This document shows, in pieces, positions 33,277 to 43,198 of a DNA stretch of 64,000 nt. The position numbers and the translations under genes were made by a program. The notes beneath the pieces are model-generated. The model had not been told where the DNA came from. It saw only the letters and a program-made list of their open reading frames with translations, and ran no database searches. The DNA comes from Marsupella aquatica (lineage: Eukaryota; Marchantiophyta), in NCBI GenBank assembly GCA_973895155.1, contig OZ316892.1, positions 30,876,001 through 30,940,000 of the forward strand, in the 5' to 3' direction. The first letter of the stretch is position 1. Each line of letters starts with the position of its first letter.

Positions 33277-36096
33277 AGCGGTCTCTTCTGTCATAATATT
33301 TACACTTGATCCACCGTCAACTGGTACGTCTGATAATACACAACTCAAGATTTGAGCTTCTATCTCTGGTGGTCCCTTATCATCCCATTCAATTCGCATA
33401 GCCTCGACTGAAGGTAACTTTCTTTTCCTCCTTTTGCCGGTGAGCAAGGTTCTTAATTGCTTTTTATAGGTAGGGTTGTCTTGCAGTAATTCCCCAACTG
33501 TAATATTTGTCGGTTGATTCTTCACTACTTCTACAATATTGTAACCTTCTGGCTTAGTGGTTATTGGTGTATTAACTGTTTGGTCAGAGTTCTTTCCTTC
33601 TTTAAGATTAGCTTCCTTTTCCACTGCAATGGGTATTTCCTCAGTTAACTCGTGTAACTGAGCCTTAATTTCTTCTGATATGTCTGGTTGAAAATATTTT
33701 GGATCATACCTGTCGTAAGCTGGGTCATCCTCCTTAGGAATACCTTCTTCCGCTGGAATTCTTGACTTGCCCTTCCTCTTGGATGATTTCTTACTCTTGG
33801 GGTCCTCTTCTTTATGCTTCTTCCCTTGATGAGACTTAGACCTTGTGGTAGCATAAGTTTTCAGAATTTGGTCTCTTTCCTGAATTTGTTTATTAGGCAT
33901 CCCAATGACATTTTCTTGCACCAAGTGTTCTAAGTCGATATCTACAATGGTTCCTGACAATGGTTGGGTGTAGATATTATGCACTTCTGTTTCTTCCTCT
34001 GTACTTGTTTCAATAGTTACACGTCCACACTGGTCGGTATCTTCTTGACTGTATATCATCCTGACTTCCTCTGGTCGGGGAGCTTCCTTCACAGGTTCCT
34101 TAGCAAATCTCACCATCATCTTAGGCTTAGGTGGGTTCAGACATTCCACAGGGAGGTGACCTTCTTTTCCACAATTTCCGCAAATGGGAGTATATCCCAC
34201 TTCTCTCTTTGGATACGGACAGTCTGGTGAGTAATGTCCTAATTGGCCACAATTGTAACAAGTACCTCGTTCTCTTGGTACCCCTCTGGGCGGATATCCT
34301 CCGGGTGGTCCCATTGGTGGTCGTGGTGTTGGCCGGTTAAAAGAAGACGGTCCGGGTGCTTTTGGTTGAGCCCAAGTGGTAGGAGTTGTAGGGGGTGGAA
34401 AATATTGTCCCGCAAATGGTGCTTGAACTGCATATATATCTCCATAATCCATCATTTCTGCTTCCTCTCCAAAATTTACAGCACGCTGTAAAGTGGGGCA
34501 CTCATGATGATAATGCCCTTGGTTATTACAACGGGTACACCAAACATTATTCCGAATAGTGGGAGGAATTTTCCGAGGTGGTTTAAGCACAGCAGCATTA
34601 ACAGAGAGCTTAGTTAATTTACTAGTTAAGGAATCCATCATTTTATCCAGATTTTTAGCTTTTTGAGGGACTGTACTTTTTTGCATTCTTTTCTTCTTAG
34701 CAGCATCCACCTCCTCAGAACTTGAATCAGAACTGGTACTGCTACTAGAACTCGAGTCACTACTCGTTTCTTCAGTACTGGTGGTGTCACTTCCATCAGT
34801 TTCAGAGCTTGAGGAGGACTTAGACTTTGTTTTATTTTTCTTTTTATTTTTCTTTTTATCTTTCCTTTTATTTTTCTTTAGATCCTTCTTTACTCGTTTC
34901 TTCTTTGAAACCTCTGAGTCTACATATTTTTGGGCGGCTTCTTGTGCCTCCTCAAAAGTGGTACCACCTTCCCTTCTTACGTACCTTGCAATACGGGATG
35001 GTAATCCATTGATAAACCAATCTCGTGTGGTAGATTTTGCCGTGTTAGGATTATACTTATCCACCAGATCAAGTAACTTGTCTGCATATTTCCTCACTGA
35101 ACCATGTTTCTTCATAGTTAGCTGAGAAATCCTTGCAAAGGCCCTTGCTTCAACTCCATCCTCTTTATATTTGTCTAGAAAGGCTGTTTTAGTTTTCCCC
35201 CAATCATTTTTATCTGGAAATCTGTCATACCATTTCTGGGCATTTTTCTTTAATAATCCTCCAAAAATGGTGGCCTTCTCAGCGTCTTGAGTTTGTCCAT
35301 TGGAGGTAGCTGTAGCTTCAAATTCCTTTAAAAATGTCTCAGCATCTTCTTTAGATGTCCCTTTGAAGGTGTCATAGTGAATATTATTCCTGGCCATTTG
35401 AATTCTTCTTATTGGAGGAGGTACTGGGTTAACCCTGGCCGATCCACCAGTCTGTTGGGATCCTGTGCTAAGAATTGGCCCTTGGGATGTCAGAGGTAAA
35501 TGAGAAATTAGTGAAATAGTAGTGCTGGTTGAACTTGCAGCACTGGTATTGCCACTGAAATTTCCTAACCCAATCAGCTTGGAATAAAGTTCGGTTGTGA
35601 GAGGGGGTAGTTCTTCTAATCCGAATGCTTCACCAGAGTTAGTCTGCAAAGGGGTAAGGGAATCATAATCCAAAGTCAGAGAGTTAGTTCGTTGGGTTTC
35701 TCCTTCGATTACACTTCCATGTCGTGAAGTCCTGGAATCATTAATGCCAATGGTTTGAAATGAGGGTGTGCCTTCATATTCACCCAGACTTCTTGATCTA
35801 CTCAATGATTTGACAATATCTGCTCCCTTCTTCTTTGCTTTTACCGGTACATATTGCACATCTCTCGAACGTAATTTATACACCACTGGTCGACTGGTTG
35901 CAGGTTTATTCACGGTTCCTTCTGCTGCACTCTGTTGGATGAGCGTAACTCTTTCCGCTACACTCCCAGGTGATGGAAAATTGGGTGATTGGAAATCTTG
36001 GAGTAATTCTCGAGGCTTAAGCGACTCTTGCGATGATTCTGATGCTGATTTTTCTTCGCGTCGTGACTTCCAATTGCGCTTCCCTTTGTCAGTCAT
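33277..36096 (-). pseudogene. Gypsy-2 gag and N-terminal protease (open frame cut by solo LTR)
   Basis: Starts at ATG 36094-36096 (MTDKGKRNWKSRREEK) and is open without a single stop to the protease block VPVDGGSSVNIMTEET, where the solo LTR interrupts it. A Ser-rich N-terminus precedes the retrotransposon capsid domain (FKGTSKEDAETFLKEFEATATSNG.. KWYDRFP.., about residues 235-390). A Lys-rich (KKNKRKDKKKNKKK) then Ser/Glu-rich block is at about 395-470. Three CX2CX4HX4C knuckles lie near residues 520, 612 and 637. A long acidic/Lys spacer leads to protease. This is the least damaged coding region in the window. Reading past 33277 enters LTR sequence and is not protein. Confidence 0.85.
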
Positions 36097-36613
36097 TCCT
36101 CATTCTGAAAGGCATTTTCTTTGGAAGAGAGTTGGCGGGTGTGATTGCTTGAAGGTCCTCCTTCTCAAGAGACAACTTCAATGGTCACATCGTTTTGTCA
36201 TGTCTCTACTCCATGCCCTTCCAGGTTTGCTCGATCCATGGCCAGTATGCCCCTTCGGTTGACACCTCTCTGCATCCGGCGTCCGCAATGGTCGCGTTGT
36301 TTCATAGAGTTGTTGACGGGGTGCGACTCTTCTTTGTGTCCCGTATACTCGTCAACACGTATACCCGTAAGCGCATGAACTCCTATACTCGTAAACTCGT
36401 AGAGTCGACTGTAACTCGTAAAGTAGTAATCGTCACGACGCTTACTCATAACTCGTAAGGGTTAACCCGCAATGCCTTATCCCTTTGTATCTTGGTGATT
36501 CCTTAATAACAAAGTACCCCGTCCACTTCTGATTTCTCAATGTTTGGCTAACCTTACTTTATCTGAGTCCCCTATTTTGTCTTTGCATCAATGTTCTAGC
36601 TAAGTCTTGTATA
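36097..36613 (-). other. Gypsy-2 region upstream of gag with heptamer-like repeats
   Basis: About 0.5 kb between gag and Copia-2. Positions 36340-36465 hold degenerate CTCGTA/ACTCGTA units of the same type as the two arrays near the other end of Gypsy-2. Positions 36559-36613 encode the tail of a small ORF cut by Copia-2. I could not identify a PBS or an LTR end here, and the sequence does not match 21984-23180. Confidence 0.5.
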
Positions 36614-36618
36614 GAAAT

Positions 36619-36804
36619 TGTTAAATTATGAAATATATATACACCAACAAAAGATGATTGAATTTCTCTTAAGTCAATGTGACTTATTATATGTTGTACA
36701 TTGGGGTAGTTGTAACTACCCTCTCCTAGTCTTGTGTCTCTTTATATCTAGGTATTGCATACCTCTTTGTATCATATGGACTAAGGGTTAAATATATTCT
36801 AACA
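36619..36804 (-). repeat. Copia-2 3' LTR (186 bp)
   Basis: Left-hand LTR, 3' in element orientation, preceded by GAAAT. It contains a TATAAA (minus strand, 36741-36746) and an inverted repeat GGTAGTT-GT-AACTACC. Confidence 0.95.
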
Positions 36805-36817
36805 CTCCCCCTTGGTT
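36805..36817 (-). promoter_or_regulatory. Copia-2 polypurine tract
   Basis: Minus strand AACCAAGGGGGAG directly next to the 3' LTR; identical to the Copia-1 tract. Confidence 0.85.
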
Positions 36818-37158
36818 ACTTTATGTTTCTTAAAGTAGCCATTTTGGAAATAAATTTAAGCCTAGTTCTGAATATAATGGAAAAACTCATTGGGGTATGA
36901 CCTCATTAAAAACCCCCTGCTTTCTTCTGGGGTAAAAAGAGTGTCACTACCTTACATGTAATGAGTTAAAACTAGTAAGAAAGGAGTGTAATCATGTATG
37001 GCTAAATTTAAACGAGTGTTTGATAGGATGTGTCGAAGTGTTCGAGTATGGAGAACATACGTTCAGTAGAATATGCATAGAACAAAGGAAGTATCGTGGG
37101 GAAACATAGTGTTGTCAAGTCGCAATGGAATAAGAAGTTTATGGAAGAGGTGGGGAAG
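36818..37158 (-). other. Copia-2 3' untranslated region
   Basis: 341 bases between the RNase H stop and the polypurine tract. No ORF or repeat of note. Confidence 0.6.
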
Positions 37159-40100
37159 TCAGATTGCAGTGAAGTCCGATAATCTACGGAGTCCTATTCC
37201 AGTCGAATGCGCTTCGTGGAGAATGCGAGGTAAGGGCTTCGTAAAAAGGTCAGCGCGATTATCTTTAGAAGGTATCCATTGAACATTGATTTGGTCCCCG
37301 TGCTGTTCATGTGTGTGGAAAAATTTGGGGGCAATATGTTTGATTCGGTCGCCCTTGATGAAGCCCTTAACTATCTGGTCAACACAAGGCTTGTTATCCT
37401 CGTAGATGATAGTAGGCTTGGTAAGAATTGCATGGCCTGTAGATGACTGGATGTGATTGATAAGTTGTCGAAGCCACAGGCATTCTCGGCTGGCTTCGTA
37501 TAGTGCTATGATTTCCGCATGGTTGGAGGATGTGGTCGTCAAAGTTTGCTTGGTACTTTTCCAGGATATGGCTGTATGTCCTTGTAGAAATACATATCCC
37601 GTCTGGGATTTCGCATCATCAGGGTCCGTAAGGTAACCTGCATCTGCATAACCAATTAATTCGTTAGACACATCTTTAGGGTAATAGAGGCCAGTATCGA
37701 TTGTACCTTGAAGGTAGCGCAGTATCCTCTTAATGCCATTCCAATGTCTAATAGTCGGTTGGGAGCTGTGGCGAGCAAGCAAGTGGACAGCAAAAGAAAT
37801 GTCTGGGTGGGTTTGATTCGCCAGGTACATCAAGGCTCCTATAGCAGAGAGGTAAGGTTTCTCTGGGCCCAAGATTGGTTCGTGTTCGGTCCTGCGCTTA
37901 TACATATCTCTGGATGTGTCTGAAGCCATAGGTGTCGTGACTGGATAGCTTTTGTCCATGTTGAATTGTTTTAATAGTTTTCTGGTATATGTAGATTGAT
38001 GAATAAGAATACCGTTGGATAAATGTTCGAATTGAATGCCAATACAAAATAGGGGTTGACCAATATCCTTCATTTCGAATATGCTCTTAAGTGTGGTAAT
38101 GGTTTGATCCATAATGAGTTTAGTACCCATGAGGTTAATGTCGTCGACATATATGGCTATGATTATAAATTCAGTGCCATGTCTTTTGATAAAAAGGCAA
38201 GGGGCAATGTCCTCATTCACGAAACCAAGTGCAAGCATCTCTGCACAGAAACGTTTATACCAGATGCGGCCACTCTGCTTTAAACCATAGAGTGACCTAA
38301 GAACCTGTACAGCAAATGCTTTCTCTGGTTTCTTGGTTTTATTGATTCTGTGGTGAACAGGATTTACCTCAGCGAGTAAGTCAGTATAATTCAATGGTGA
38401 ATCCGCTGACTGTTCACCATTAGCAATTTGCTGGGCCTTTTTATTTTGGACCGCTGATGAGTCATGTATTTCAGCAGGTATCATCTGGCCTGAGTGAATG
38501 AGATGGTCCTTAAAGTCCTGTGTAGGGACAATCTTATCAATACCCGACTTTAGGTCCGGGGTTGGGGAGGTTGTATGCTCCCCCTTAATGTGGAAAATTA
38601 CCCTCTGAATTAATTCAGGTGGAGCTTGCATTTGTATGTCAGTATCAAGTATACCGTAAAGGTAAGCAGTTACCACGTCCATAAGATGCATACGAATTTG
38701 ATGTGTGAGGGCAAAAGCAATCAGATATCGGTAGGTAATGGAGTCCATGACCGGTGAATGAGTAAGGTCGTAATCTTTGCCATATATTTGCGTGTAGCCT
38801 CTAGCCACAAGTCTGGCTTTGTAGCGGATTACTTCACCTGCGGCATTATGTTTGCGTATCAATATAATCCTATACCCAGTTAGGTGTTGTGCAGCAGGGA
38901 CGATTCGGAGTTCTCCAAAAACTTGGCGAGATATCAGAGAATCAAGCTCGGAGTTAATAGCAGAGTTCCATTTGGGCCAGTCTGGTCGTTGTTGTGCTTC
39001 TTTAATTGTCCGAGGTTCGGGTAAATCTTTAGTTATATCCTGGGATATAAGAAAAGCAAAATGCTCATCTAGTTCAGTTAAATTTCGATGCCATAAATGT
39101 CCAGTATGCATATAGTGGATGGATATTTCTTCATTGTCATCCTGTATAATTGGTGGTAATTGTAAGGATAAATGTGTTGATACAGGTGTCTTCTGCCGTG
39201 GTCTAGAGTCTTTGGAACCTGAAGGTCTGCCTCGCTTAGCCTTGGGAGCGAGGTCTGTGGCTCGTGTATCTGGTATATGAATTCTCGTAGGAGTATTGGC
39301 TGCATCTATATGTGATTTCGTTAAATTTGTAGCATCATTAAATGCGTCATGTATTTTCTCCATAATTTGATGGAGATTTAGAATGCGTTTCACTTCATCG
39401 TTTGTCAATTGAGTACGAGGATCATTCCAGAATGGATCCTTTGTTGTCCATTCTAATGTGTGTGTTGAGACAGGCTGTTTGGAGAGTTGTGTTGGAGTTA
39501 GAAGTGTTGGGAAGATGTCTTCACAGAATTTACAGTCCTAGTATCAAGCTCGAAACACATCAGCAGTGGTGGGTTCGAGATACCTTATTATCGAGGGAGA
39601 GTCGTAGCCAACATAGATGCCACGTCGACGCTGTGGTCCCATCTTGGTGTGCTTGGGGCCAAGAATGGGTACTAGAACAAGGTAGCCAAACACTTTCAGG
39701 TGTGTAATATCTGGTATAGAGCCATATGCTAGTTGGTGTGGTGTGTAAATATTAAAAGCCGATGGTCTATATCGCAGTAGTGCAGTGCCATGGAGTATAG
39801 CATGTCCCCAGGCTGTAAGTGGGAGTTGTGTCTGTAATAGCATAGGTCTTGAGATCATCTGTAAATGTTTTATTAATGCCTCTACAGTACCATTCTAGAA
39901 ATGTACATATGGTACTGAGTATTGGATTGTGATGCCCAGGACTTGACAGAAGTCATCAAATGCTGGTGATGTAAATTCGCCAGCATTATCAATTCGAATT
40001 ATTTTGGTAGGAGAGTCAGGGAATTGAGTGCGAAGACGTATAAGCTGTGTTAGCAGTCTGGCAAAGACAAGGTTTCTTGTGGAAATTAAAGAAACAGAGG

Positions 40101-41829
40101 ACCATTTGGTGGAGGAGCATATCATTACTAGGAAAAACCTAAATGGTCCACTCGGTGGATCAATAGGTCCGCAGACGTCCACATTGATCTATGAAAGGAA
40201 GTCAGGGATTTGATAGGTGTTCTTAGTGGAAGCTGGATGAGTGATAAATTTGCCTTGTGCACAGGGGATGCAAGTGTCTAACTTCGTGGATGGGTGTACT
40301 CCTTTTGGTATGCCAATGGTGTTCTTCATAATTTTATGGTACATCCCTGGGCCTGGGTGGCCGAGGCGGATATGCCATAATTCTGTTGGGGATAATTGTT
40401 GTCGTTGGGAATTGTAAGACATGATCTTAGTGGCATAAACGCCGGGGGGATGGAGTGGTAATGTCTCTAGTGTGATGGGGCCATTATCAGTTTCTCGAAA
40501 AATCTGTAGAGAGTTTATGTGGTTGTCGGGTGCAGAGCGTATATGGAGATTGTTTTGACGGACATCATGGAAACTTAGTAAGTTCCGTGTCGCGAGTGGG
40601 GCATATATGGCAGATGCAATTTTAATGGTTGTGCCTTGAGGGAGGGTAAGTTGGGCAGGTCCATGGCCTTCCTCTAATTGGTTTATACCTGTGATAGTAG
40701 TCACAGGTCTATTTGATGGGTATATGTGCTGGAAATAACATTTGTCTTTTAGGATTGAGTGAGAAGTGCCGCTGTCAAGAATGCAAATATCAGCACCGGC
40801 GAGAGATGTGTCATTTACTTCATGTGATATTATATGAACCTCTGATGGGGGAGGTGTAAGCGTGTATTTGGAGAGATCGTCATCGATCTCCAAGTGATGT
40901 GCGGCTGTTAAGGTGTTGGATGTTGTGAGGGAGGCCTGGTATAGTTTGACTAGGTGAGCTTGAACTCTGCAATTCTTTTGGATATGCCCTGGCCCACCGC
41001 AACGGAAACACTTGGGCTGATTATTTGTGGGATAACTCTGTGCAGGTTTATTTGGCATTTGATTGGGGTTACGATACCAAGAATTCATGGGGGGCTTGAA
41101 GTTTTTGCCTTTGTCTGTGCAAAATTGTTGTCTCTTGTGGAATTTATTAAAACGACTTGGATTGCCTTTAAATTGGCCACGAGGTCGGTTGTAAGAGGAA
41201 TTACCTCTATTGGTATTCATGAATTGTATTTCCGGTTTAGGAAGCGTGCCTGGTGGTCACTCGCGAGAGTTCTTCAAAAGGAGGAGGTCATTCTTTTCAG
41301 CCAGGAGCATGACTGCAATCAAATCTGAGAATTGGGTGAAATGGCGTTGTCTATAAATCTGCGATAACTGCATGTTTGCTGCTGAGAATGTAGAAAGAGT
41401 CTTTTCGATCTTTGCTGCTTCATCAATTGGTTCGCCGCAGGCTGCTAGCTGAGCAGTGATCCGAAATAAGGCGCTATTGAATTTGGCAATTGTAGGGTAG
41501 TCTAGAACTCGTAAATGAATCCATTCATTTCGTGCAGCTGGTAGGGAAATTAGACGCAGATGGTCAAACCTCAATTTGAGAGCGTCCCATAGGGCTCGGG
41601 GATTAAACTCTGTAAGGTATTCAAGTTGTAGTTCGGCAGCGAGGTGATGGCGAATGATATATAGTGCCTGAGCCTTTTGTTGTAATGTGCCATTGATATC
41701 TGCTAAGATAATGTCGCCGAGGCCTTTCATGTTGAGAACAATTTCTGTATTCTGTGCCCAAGATAAATAATTGTCGCCATCTATTGCGAGCAATGGGAAT
41801 TGGAGCTTCTCCAATGTTGTCATAGTCAA
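37159..41829 (-). pseudogene. Copia-2 gag-pol polyprotein (one frame, five stops)
   Basis: Starts at ATG 41829 (MTMTTLEKLQFPLLAIDG) and ends at TGA 37159, about 1,556 codons in a single frame. Premature stops: TGA 41257, TAG 40189, TAG 39895, TGA 39544 and TAG 39538. Domains in order: copia gag; one CX2CX4HX4C knuckle (about 40969-41010); protease DSGTSHS (about 40755-40780); integrase zinc part WHIRLGHP..CIPC (about 40260-40395); integrase Asp in VDVCGP (about 40175), Asp in RIDNAGEF (about 39990) and Glu near 39883; linker PKAKRGRPSGSKDS; RT with VVTAYLYG and YVDD (38145-38160); RNase H (SQTGYVF, SSNHAEIIALYEA, FTKPLP). RT has an extra ~75 residues between PPEL (about 38620) and LRSLYGLKQSG (about 38305). 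No frameshift. Confidence 0.92.
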
Positions 41830-41987
41830 TGAAAATTTTGTGGTGTACTTGGTGAAAGAAAAGAAAATGTGTCTCGGGGAATTTCGTTCGATGCTTCGTT
41901 CACAAGAAAAATAGGAAAAAAAAATTCACAAGAGGCCTATGAGTAGCTCGAGAGTTGTTGGAGGAGCAAAATCATGTGCTGATAACG
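41830..41987 (-). other. Copia-2 leader and primer-binding-site candidate
   Basis: The 158-base leader between 5' LTR and gag starts (minus strand) with CGTTATCAGCAC at 41987-41976, matching the Copia-1 motif at one base difference. As in Copia-1 it lacks the TGG expected for a tRNA 3'-end primer. Confidence 0.55.
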
Positions 41988-42173
41988 TGTTAAATTATGA
42001 AATATATATACACCAACAAAAGATGATTGAATTTCTCTTAAGTCAATGTGACTTATTATATGTTGTACATTGGGGTAGTTGTAACTACCCTCTCCTAGTC
42101 TTGTGTCTCTTTATATCTAGGTATTGCATACCTCTTTGTATCATATGGACTAAGGGTTAAATATATTCTAACA
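41988..42173 (-). repeat. Copia-2 5' LTR (186 bp)
   Basis: Right-hand LTR, followed by GAAAT at 42174-42178. Identical to 36619-36804 by eye. Confidence 0.95.
42110..42115 (-). promoter_or_regulatory. Copia-2 promoter TATA box
   Basis: Minus strand TATAAA (GATATAAAGAG) in the middle of the 5' LTR, a suitable place for transcription of the element; conserved in the other LTR. Confidence 0.55.
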
Positions 42174-42178
42174 GAAAT

Positions 42179-42370
42179 CACTACATATTCCTCCCTGGTA
42201 ATTCTTCCATTTAGCCTTAAAATAACCAAATGTAGATTTACTCCTTCCCACCAAGTAATAGATAGCCAATGCATCCCTCTTCTCCCTCTTAGAGATAACA
42301 CCCAAGTTTGTACATACCTATTATGTAAATTTCTCACTCTAAGGGACCCTAATGATCTGATAGGTGGCAT
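42179..42370 (-). pseudogene. Small ORF upstream of Gypsy-2 gag, split by Copia-2
   Basis: ATG 42368-42370 (MPPIRSLGSLRVRN) runs to the GAAAT site and, once Copia-2 and one target copy are skipped, continues in frame at 36618 to TAA 36559, giving 83 residues. It is rich in Arg/Leu/Trp and Copia-2 breaks it at codon 64/65. No family recognised. It may be the C-terminal part of a larger upstream protein; Tat/Ogre-type gypsy elements are known for an additional ORF before gag. Confidence 0.45.
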
Positions 42371-42401
42371 TTGGAGTTACTTCATCTATAATTACTTAGT
42401 G

Positions 42402-42674
42402 TTAAAAATCTATCAAATATTCCTCTATCATCCTTAATTGAACCATTGGTTCATAATTATTCACTGCATTCTCAATGCTGTCAATATGATCAGTCCAAGG
42501 GAATTCAAGTAGGTGTAACTTATTTAATTTATTTTCAATTCCCCCTTCCTCTTCCTTGGTCAAAAATAAATATTCTTGCTTATGCTTCCTTAACAAAAAA
42601 TCAAGGTCAAATTCCTCCGGTATAGGTTGGAGCTTGAATCCTTCCAAACCTTTTCTCTTCAACACCACCAAATT
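42402..42674 (-). pseudogene. Fragment of an ORF at the duplication junction
   Basis: Minus-strand frame ending at TAA 42402 with plausible protein content (FDLDFLLRKHKQEYLFL, LEFPWTDHIDSIENAVNNYEP). Its 5' part is lost because the sequence switches to Gypsy-1 gag at 42675. It probably belongs to the same pre-gag coding region of Gypsy-2 as the small ORF downstream of it. No family recognised. Confidence 0.4.
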
Positions 42675-43198
42675 CACCAATTACGGATGCAGTAGTACAA
42701 ATGGTAACAATGGAATGGCAGGACGACTCCACCAAATGGATCAATCTCATAGAGGCAGTCGAGCAAACAGGAACGCACGCAGACGACGAGTGCTATCGCG
42801 TTTCTACCCGATCATCCCGCAAGAAGGATAAGTACAAAGAACGAGATCGGAAGGATGCCCAGCAGAAAGAGGCGGTCGCAGATAAGAATAGTCCAATGGA
42901 ACCAGACGAGCTAGAAGACTACCAGCGGGATAACCCGAAGTTATTCTACCCACGAGTAGAGGAACTGGTCAAAAAGCAATTGGAAGCCTACGAAGCCCAA
43001 GAGCACGAGAAAGCCATTAAGAAGGATATTGTCGATGCTAAGGCGGCCGAAGAAGCCAAGGAAGCTGAGACTGCCTTGCAAACTGAAGTCAAGGGAGCAG
43101 AAGCAGTAAAATCTGCGACCCCACCGTCTAACCAATACGACATCAAAAAGGATGTTCAGAACTGTGCAGCCACAGCCACTGTCGGACAACTATTGTAG
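42675..43198 (+). pseudogene. Gypsy-1 gag C-terminal fragment (copy B)
   Basis: Only the spacer downstream of the third zinc knuckle is present (from TNYGCSSTNGNN-type sequence in another frame; coding frame VTMEWQDDSTKW..). It ends at the same TAG (43196) as copy A. It has no start or capsid domain because the duplication breakpoint lies inside gag. Confidence 0.8.

Larger units (their letters stand above)
36619..42173 (-). mobile_element. Copia-2: complete, recent Ty1/copia retrotransposon
   Basis: The 186-bp LTRs at 36619-36804 and 41988-42173 are identical as far as I can read, with inverted ends TGTTA/TAACA, and the target duplication GAAAT is at 36614-36618 and 42174-42178. On the minus strand: LTR, CGTTATCAGCAC PBS-like motif, gag-pol in one frame (41829-37159), 341-bp 3' UTR, polypurine tract, LTR. 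The host sequence rejoins in frame when the element is removed. Identical LTRs indicate a very recent insertion, yet the frame holds five premature stops. It is the same family group as Copia-1. Confidence 0.95.
20102..42674 (+). repeat. 22.57-kb direct duplication, copy A
   Basis: The sequence starting CACCAATTACGG at 20102 recurs from 42675 in the same orientation and stays collinear to the window end (offset 22,573 before about 25,870 and 22,566 after it). The unit starts in the middle of Gypsy-1 gag and ends inside sequence upstream of Gypsy-2 gag, so its ends are not element boundaries. By eye I find roughly 15 substitutions in about 21.3 kb. The copies abut directly. Confidence 0.9.
21984..42674 (-). 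mobile_element. Gypsy-2: minus-strand Ty3/gypsy element nested in Gypsy-1
   Basis: Read on the minus strand: extra ORFs (42674-36559), gag (36096 down), protease, RT, RNase H, integrase (to 26077), polypurine tract and an accessory ORF (25613-23181), ending at about 21984 in the Gypsy-1 RT gene. It is interrupted by a solo Gypsy-1-family LTR (29445-33276) and by Copia-2 (36619-42173). The right end is cut off by the duplication junction at 42674, so the 5' LTR is not seen and no target duplication can be checked. The integrase C-terminus (GPYKVVTIWPNG.. RINGFRVKKY) is of the Athila/Tat type. Left boundary could be 21982 or 21984. Confidence 0.8.

Noticed and set aside
34781-35125. Phe-rich plus-strand ORF that looks like a membrane protein
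   Set aside because: It is the complement of the Lys-rich stretch of Gypsy-2 gag; same for 57347-57691.
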